A DNA stretch of 45,745 nucleotides, from positions 1 to 45,745 of the forward strand of contig JAIJUV010000003.1 in assembly GCA_022732315.1 (NCBI GenBank), written 5' to 3'. This document shows positions 41,538-45,745 of this stretch, piece by piece. How positions within the stretch are numbered: the first letter of the stretch is position 1; each line of letters opens with the position of its first letter. Source of the stretch: Prevotella sp. GTDB lineage: Bacteria > Bacteroidota > Bacteroidia > Bacteroidales > Bacteroidaceae. The position numbers and the translations under genes were made by a program. The notes beneath the pieces are model-generated. The model made no database searches, had not been told where the DNA came from, and was given only the letters and a program-made list of their open reading frames with translations.

Positions 41538-42566
41538 TTATTTTGAATTTCGAGGTTCTAATATTTTCTTCAGGGATGGCGAATACCAGATTCTGTTATT
41601 GCCTTTGTGGTCTGCATAAATCAGATAAGCGCAGATTTCCGGATGTTTCTCCAGCACCTTCTTCGCCCCGTCCAATCCCATTACCATGAAAGAAGTGGCA
41701 TAGGCATCGGCTGTGGCACAGTCTTTGGCAAGAACTGTGGCCGACAGGATGTTGTGCTGCACAGGATAACCCGTCTTCGGATCGATGGTGTGCGCATATT
41801 TCTTGCCGTTCTTATAGTAGAAGTTGCGATAGTTGCCGCTGGTAGCCATGGCGATGTCGCTCACGTTAACCACTTCCTGCAATTCCTGGTTGGTATTGAG
41901 CGAGTCGTCGGTTGGCTTGTTGATGCCGATGCGCCAAGGCACCTGCTTCTCGCTGTTGCCGCTCACCACGATTTCGCCACCAATCTCCACCATGAAGTTC
42001 TGGATGCCTTTCTTCTTCAGGAATTTTGCCACCATGTCGGTGCCGTAACCTTTGGCTATGGCAGAGCAGTCGAGCATGGTCTTAGGATTCTCCTTGCTCA
42101 CGAAGCCGTCTTTCAGGGCAACCTTGTGGAAGCCTACTATGGCACGAAGACTGTCGATGGTCTGCTTGGTGGGTGGATTGCCTGTCTTGAATCCGAATCC
42201 CCAGGCGTTGACCATTGGGGCAACGGTGATGTCGAAGGCTCCGTTGGTCTCGCCTGAAATCTTTTCGGCAAGTTGGAACACTTCCGTGAACATCTCGTCA
42301 ACCTTCACCTTCTCGTTGCGGTTGACGCGGGAGATGATAGAGGTCTTGTTGAAGGGTGAAAGAGAGTTATCCACCTTCTGCAACTCCTCCTCAATCTCCT
42401 TCTGATAATCCGTGTCGCTCTGGTACGTGATGTGATAGATGGTGCCGAACACCATGCCCTCATCCTTTTGATAAGGGGTGTTGTGCTGCTGGCGTATCAC
42501 GTAGATGCTGCCCAATATCAGAATCAGCAGAAAGGGTACCTGCCATATCAGTTTCTTATTTTTCAT
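41538..42566 (-). CDS. apbE: FAD:protein FMN transferase
   Basis: 342 residues. An N-terminal membrane anchor (about 6-24) is followed by the ApbE domain. Diagnostic segments are the CSAIAKGYGTDMVAKFL stretch near 166, MVEIGGEIVVSG near 191, KYAHTIDPKTGYP near 258 and the Mg-site region ATADAYATSFMVMG near 284. ApbE attaches FMN to Thr residues of exported proteins such as NqrB/NqrC or RnfG subunits on the periplasmic side. No nqr or rnf genes are in the window, so the target is elsewhere. The gene follows the DUF6048 gene after a spacer holding three 14-bp repeats. Confidence 0.93.
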   Translation of the reverse strand: MKNKKLIWQVPFLLILILGSIYVIRQQHNTPYQKDEGMVFGTIYHITYQSDTDYQKEIEEELQKVDNSLSPFNKTSIISRVNRNEKVKVDEMFTEVFQLAEKISGETNGAFDITVAPMVNAWGFGFKTGNPPTKQTIDSLRAIVGFHKVALKDGFVSKENPKTMLDCSAIAKGYGTDMVAKFLKKKGIQNFMVEIGGEIVVSGNSEKQVPWRIGINKPTDDSLNTNQELQEVVNVSDIAMATSGNYRNFYYKNGKKYAHTIDPKTGYPVQHNILSATVLAKDCATADAYATSFMVMGLDGAKKVLEKHPEICAYLIYADHKGNNRIWYSPSLKKILEPRNSK

Positions 42567-42586
42567 TTCTTTCTTACTCTATATAA

Positions 42587-42636
42587 AAGGTGACTTATAT
42601 GATAAGGTGACTTATATATAATAAGGTGACTTATAT
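42587..42636 (-). repeat. Three exact 14-bp copies in the DUF6048-apbE spacer
   Basis: AAGGTGACTTATAT is found at 42587-42600, 42604-42617 and 42623-42636. The last copy contains the DUF6048 stop codon (42631-42633). Confidence 0.9.
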
Positions 42637-43347
42637 CTCCAGGGTAACGTTGAAGGTGCCGCCGAGTCGGGTGCCTCCCTGCTTGCCGAAGCCTGGTACA
42701 TAGTAACTGTTGCCGATGTTGCCCTTCTTCTGGGTCAGCTTGCGCTTGTAGCGGAAACTCCACCCCATACGGACGGGACCCCATATCTTGGCATCCACTC
42801 CGAACACGCCTTCCAGCCATTGGAAGTTGGCTGATACATCTTCTGCACCATAAGAAGCTTCGCCACCCCAGACGGGATCACTTACCGGTGGAGCACTCAC
42901 ATCATATTTAAACGATGTGAAGCCATATCGGAATCCTCCGAAGAGACGGTAGACATCGTGCTTGTTCTTGAGCAGGTTCCAGTCCACACCGATACGAAAG
43001 TATGGGGCACTGGTCTTGTAATTAATCCTGGTACTTTCGTCGCTGGCATCTGCCTTGCCGTAACCCAGCTCGAAGATAGGGTAGTACTTATCCTTCAGGT
43101 TGACGCGCAGCGATGCCTCATACTGACCGTAGTCGCTCACCATCAACTGCACCGGACCGATGATATCTACGCCTACTGTCATGCCGCGAAACAGAGGGAT
43201 GGTATCTTCGGTTACAGCATCCATCTTCTTCTGCTGATTCTGGGCATGGGCAGTAACCCCACCCATCAGCAGCAGGAATATCACTGCTGCGAGAACCTTA
43301 GTGGCGGTTGCCGAAATAGATATAGAAATGCGCTTTGGATGCATCAT
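42631..43347 (-). CDS. DUF6048 family exported protein, probable outer-membrane barrel
   Basis: 238 residues. A signal peptide is visible (to about 36, LLLMGGVTAHAQ). The mature part alternates polar and aromatic residues (GVDIIGPVQLMVSDYGQYEASLRV, FRYGFTSFKYDV, MGWSFRYKRKLT) as in an outer-membrane beta-barrel or barrel-like protein. The pattern and its DUF6452 neighbour fit DUF6048. Function is unknown. Its start lies 50 nt inside the end of the upstream gene, a long overlap, but the later methionine would destroy the signal peptide, so the overlap is accepted. Confidence 0.75.
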   Translation of the reverse strand: MMHPKRISISISATATKVLAAVIFLLLMGGVTAHAQNQQKKMDAVTEDTIPLFRGMTVGVDIIGPVQLMVSDYGQYEASLRVNLKDKYYPIFELGYGKADASDESTRINYKTSAPYFRIGVDWNLLKNKHDVYRLFGGFRYGFTSFKYDVSAPPVSDPVWGGEASYGAEDVSANFQWLEGVFGVDAKIWGPVRMGWSFRYKRKLTQKKGNIGNSYYVPGFGKQGGTRLGGTFNVTLEI

Positions 43348-43783
43348 AATTTACCTCTTTTTTGTTGATGACTATCGAGTCGATGAAATGGTGCGTGGTC
43401 TGCACACCGGTGATGGTGTGGAAGAACGACGGACTGCAATCTACCGATTCGAAATGCGAAAAGTTCTCCTTCTTCACGGTCACGGTATCTTTCCATACCT
43501 TGTGGTCGCGGTTTCTTATTTCGAAGTAGAACACGTCCTCGGGCTGCTGGTAGCTCATGGGCAGGATGAAACTGTCTACGTTCACATCCCTGTTGATGAG
43601 TACGCTGTCCTGGCCTTCGGTCTTGGTGGTTGAGATGGTCATGGTGTCGGCGAGTGTGGTGACGTTGCCCATCAGCTTATATTTCGTATAAGTGGTGTTG
43701 TTGAGCGGGCAGTCGATGGATGAGCATCCAGCCACAATCATCATCGCCATCATGACGAGAACCATTGGTATTATTTTCCGCAT
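43298..43783 (-). CDS. DUF6452 family lipoprotein
   Basis: 161 residues. A lipoprotein signal ends MMIVAGCSSIDCPLNN (Cys about 20), followed by a beta-rich domain of about 135 residues (FYFEIRNRDHKVWKDTVTVKK). The CPLNN motif near the N-terminus and the following DUF6048 gene support DUF6452. The pair is likely a lipoprotein plus barrel assembly of unknown job in the outer membrane. The gene overlaps the GT2 gene by 13 nt upstream and DUF6048 by 50 nt downstream, so three genes are tightly coupled. Confidence 0.75.
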   Translation of the reverse strand: MRKIIPMVLVMMAMMIVAGCSSIDCPLNNTTYTKYKLMGNVTTLADTMTISTTKTEGQDSVLINRDVNVDSFILPMSYQQPEDVFYFEIRNRDHKVWKDTVTVKKENFSHFESVDCSPSFFHTITGVQTTHHFIDSIVINKKEVNYDASKAHFYIYFGNRH

Positions 43784-44742
43784 CTTATTTCCTTTTCTAT
43801 TTGATAATCGTTACGGTTTGGATTTTGGCGGCTGATGAGGTCGCCCAGGAATCCCGCCAGGAAGAACTGACTGCCCAGTACCATCGCAATGAGGGCGATG
43901 AAGAAGTAAGGCGAGTCGGTGATGAGATGACCGTATACGCCGTTGTGCAGGTCGATAATCTTGTCGATGCCGAGTCCGATGAGCGAGAGGAAGGCGATGA
44001 AGAACACCACGCTGCCCAGGAATCCGAATACGTGCATTGGCTTCTTGCCGAAGTTGCTGAGGAACCAGAGGGTCATCAAGTCGAGATAACCGTTGACGAA
44101 GCGGTTCCAGCCCATGAACTTGGAGGTGCCGAACTTGCGTGCCTGGTGGTGTACCGGCTTTTCGCCAATCTTGGCGAATCCTGCGTTCTTGGCAAGATAT
44201 GGAATGTAGCGGTGCATCTCGCCATATACCTCGATGTTCTTCACCACGTCGCGTCGATAGGCCTTCAGTCCGCAGTTGAAGTCGTGCAGGTTGTGAATGC
44301 CGCTCACCTTGCGTGCCGTGGCATTGAAGAGCTTGGTAGGGATGGTCTTGCTCAGCGGGTCACCCTGCTTGCGGTTCTGCTTGTAGCCTGATACCAGGTC
44401 GTAACCTTCCTTGGTGATCATCTGGTAGAGTCCCGGAATTTCATCCGGTGAATCCTGCAGGTCGGCGTCCATGGTGATAACCACGTCGCCCTGTGCCTCC
44501 TTGAATCCGCAGTAGAGTGCCGGGCTCTTGCCGTAGTTTCTGCGGAACTTGATGCCCTTCACCTGCTCGTTCTTCTCGGCAAGTTCTTCTATAACGTCCC
44601 ATGAACGGTCGGTAGAACCGTCGTTCACGAAGATAACCTCGTATGTGAAATCGTTGGCGTTCATCACTCGCTTGATCCAGGCGAAGAGTTCTGGCAACGA
44701 TTCTTCCTCGTTGAAAAGAGGAACGATAACTGAAATATCCAT
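43771..44742 (-). CDS. GT2 family membrane glycosyltransferase (polyprenyl-phosphate type)
   Basis: 323 residues. The GT-A domain starts DISVIVPLFNEEESLPEL and has the metal motif DADLQD at 92-97. Two C-terminal transmembrane helices (about 236-259 and 277-302) match DPM1/GtrB/ArnC-like enzymes. These load a sugar from a nucleotide onto undecaprenyl phosphate for later use in envelope glycans. The acceptor and sugar are not evident. The start codon region lies in a repeated block that also holds the stop of the DUF4199 gene. No dihydroorotase or polysaccharide genes are adjacent. Confidence 0.9.
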   Translation of the reverse strand: MDISVIVPLFNEEESLPELFAWIKRVMNANDFTYEVIFVNDGSTDRSWDVIEELAEKNEQVKGIKFRRNYGKSPALYCGFKEAQGDVVITMDADLQDSPDEIPGLYQMITKEGYDLVSGYKQNRKQGDPLSKTIPTKLFNATARKVSGIHNLHDFNCGLKAYRRDVVKNIEVYGEMHRYIPYLAKNAGFAKIGEKPVHHQARKFGTSKFMGWNRFVNGYLDLMTLWFLSNFGKKPMHVFGFLGSVVFFIAFLSLIGLGIDKIIDLHNGVYGHLITDSPYFFIALIAMVLGSQFFLAGFLGDLISRQNPNRNDYQIEKEIRCGK

Positions 44743-44787
44743 TTTCTTATATTGATGTTATTGATATTTTCTTATTTGATGTTAATG
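44741..44787 (-). repeat. 25-bp tandem repeat linking a stop codon and the next start codon
   Basis: ATTTTCTTATTTGATGTTAATG (44766-44787), holding the DUF4199 stop, recurs with one insertion and one substitution at 44741-44763. That second copy touches the GT2 start. Confidence 0.85.
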
Positions 44788-45402
44788 CGATTGCTGTTTT
44801 GCAGTCTTCAGCTTCTTTGCCATGAGACCTGCGATGATAGGACTCAGTACGGCTCCTGTCACCAGGTCGGTGATCATGAACATGGATGCCCACGCAATTG
44901 GCTTCATCATCGAGATGGCATCGAGGAGCATCTTTGATTCATCAGCCGTCAGCTGGTAGACCTGTGCCAATGTCTGATAGTTTTCCTGGAGCTGGCTCAT
45001 GAACATGCCGGTGTCCATGAAGCGGAACCACAGGTATTGCGTGATGGTGAGCAAGAGGGTGGCATAGAAGAATGTCTGGATGCAATAGTACAGTCCGTGG
45101 CGGAAGGAGATGTGCCCGCCTCTCACCTGGTCGCGGAAGATTCTCAATCGCTTGGCCACGATGAAAGGGGTGGCAACGATGAGCAGGTTGGAAAGCAAGC
45201 CCAGGATGTGGTATTTGGGCTCCACAGCCAGCATGGTGCAAACAAAACTGATGACCCATACGGTGCCGAGGATGGTACCATCTTGACGGGCAAAAGCTTT
45301 GGTCTGTTTAATCTTGCCAGTATCGATGACGTAGATCTTCGGCTTCTGCTCCTGTCCGTTCATCTTCTTTTCTTCTTGATTCTCTTTATTATCTGTATTC
45401 AT
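44782..45402 (-). CDS. DUF4199 family membrane protein
   Basis: 206 residues from the ATG at 45402. A longer frame begins at 45453, upstream of the promoter box at 45443-45450, so it is rejected. Four hydrophobic segments are visible (about 45-62, 70-88, 110-130 and 170-195), with a charged N-terminus of about 35 residues. The arrangement fits DUF4199, a small Bacteroidetes inner-membrane family of unknown function often encoded next to a GT2 gene, as here. It heads the ten-gene minus-strand operon. Confidence 0.78.
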   Translation of the reverse strand: MNTDNKENQEEKKMNGQEQKPKIYVIDTGKIKQTKAFARQDGTILGTVWVISFVCTMLAVEPKYHILGLLSNLLIVATPFIVAKRLRIFRDQVRGGHISFRHGLYYCIQTFFYATLLLTITQYLWFRFMDTGMFMSQLQENYQTLAQVYQLTADESKMLLDAISMMKPIAWASMFMITDLVTGAVLSPIIAGLMAKKLKTAKQQSH

Positions 45403-45442
45403 ATTTTTATTTGTATTTTCTACTAATCTAATATTCAATTTG

Positions 45443-45450
45443 CAAAAATA
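45443..45450 (-). promoter_or_regulatory. -7 box of the ten-gene operon
   Basis: TATTTTTG on the minus strand, 41 nt before the DUF4199 start. No clear -33 TTTG is seen. Confidence 0.5.
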
Positions 45451-45621
45451 CAACTTTTTTATTATATAAGGTGTAAAGGGGGAGAATATTTATATATAAT
45501 TAAAGATAGAACGCCCTGAATGACAGAAATATTTTTGTTTATTATGTCTTGGGGTGAGATTCTGTTCCTTGCAGGGAGATTCAACGCCTTGCACTGACGA
45601 GGATGTAAAGGGATGAAAAAC

Positions 45622-45655
45622 AAAAAAGGAACCTTCTGAAAGAAGATTCCTTTTT
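45622..45655 (-). terminator. Terminator after the tRNA
   Basis: On the minus strand AAAAAGGAATCTTCT (45641-45655) pairs with AGAAGGTTCCTTTTTT (45622-45637) and ends in a T-run. Confidence 0.75.
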
Positions 45656-45656
45656 G

Positions 45657-45730
45657 AGCCTCTTGTCGGATTCGAACCAACGACCCCGAGATTACAAATC
45701 ACGTGCTCTGGCCAACTGAGCTAAAGAGGC
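45657..45730 (-). tRNA. tRNA-Thr (anticodon TGT)
   Basis: 74 nt without an encoded CCA. The acceptor stem GCCTCTT/AAGAGGC is perfect, the D stem is GCTC/GAGC and the T arm GTTGG-TTCGAAT-CCGAC is standard. The anticodon loop TTTGTAA puts TGT at positions 34-36. The anticodon stem CGTGA/TCTCG has one T:T mismatch in its middle. It reads ACA codons. A terminator follows at once. Confidence 0.9.
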
Positions 45731-45745
45731 GGGTGGACAAGCGAT

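Noticed and set aside
45455..45620. Small open frames between the DUF4199 gene and the tRNA
   Set aside because: They run through the tRNA or its terminator and have no promoter or motif. I see no gene in this stretch.

Overview
The window looks like a chromosomal segment of a gut or oral Bacteroidales, most likely Prevotellaceae (Prevotella/Segatella-like). Three things suggest this. Promoters carry the Bacteroidetes -7 box TAnnTTTG with few recognisable Shine-Dalgarno sequences. There is a one-protein hybrid two-component regulator (HTCS). Many proteins belong to Bacteroidetes-restricted families (DUF5686, DUF4230, DUF4199, DUF6048/DUF6452). I see no phage, insertion sequence, CRISPR array or rRNA. 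The only RNA gene I can call firmly is a tRNA-Thr at the right end. The species assignment is inference.

Layout, left to right. (1) 1-5323, minus strand: probable operon cysE - THUMP/RNA methyltransferase with an RGG-like tail - S9 dipeptidyl peptidase - purD (cut by the window edge). (2) 5414-6751, minus: MATE efflux transporter. (3) 6877-12800, plus: a five-gene locus with its own promoter and a repeat-filled leader. It encodes a YghO/bacterial-ceramide-synthase-like acyltransferase, a nucleotidyltransferase fused to an ATP-grasp domain, a CDP-alcohol phosphatidyltransferase, a flippase-like UPF0104/AglD membrane protein and a HAD phosphatase. I read it as a polar-headgroup (sphingo)lipid locus, possibly the alternative inositol-lipid route reported to be common in Prevotella. 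(4) 12918-16266: a DUF5686 outer-membrane protein and an orphan LuxR-type response regulator. (5) 16464-28384: a sugar locus with a LacI-type repressor, an HTCS, a PA14-containing GH31 (alpha-xylosidase-like) and a GH2 (beta-galactosidase-like), then a GNAT protein. It has no SusC/SusD pair. (6) 28644-31454, minus: two DUF4230 proteins and a sodium:alanine symporter. (7) 31544-34784: divergent housekeeping block, TPR protein - ribH - hypothetical on minus, recF - dciA/DUF721 on plus. (8) 34953-35594: a DUF4738-like lipoprotein. (9) 35972-45450, minus: ten tightly spaced genes (DUF4199, GT2, DUF6452, DUF6048, apbE, crp-like, M3 peptidase, dCMP deaminase, S41 protease, 5-formyl-THF cyclo-ligase). 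(10) tRNA-Thr.

The most unusual signals are not in the genes. At least eight gene 3' ends are followed by short tandem duplications, several of which copy the last codons and the stop codon. A 24-bp in-frame repeat forms a tiny upstream ORF in the leader of the lipid locus. A 21-bp array of alternately inverted cores sits between two convergent genes. Three copies of a LacI-type palindrome lie in or beside the sugar locus. Several intergenic regions combine a minus-strand promoter-like box with a terminator and could encode small RNAs.
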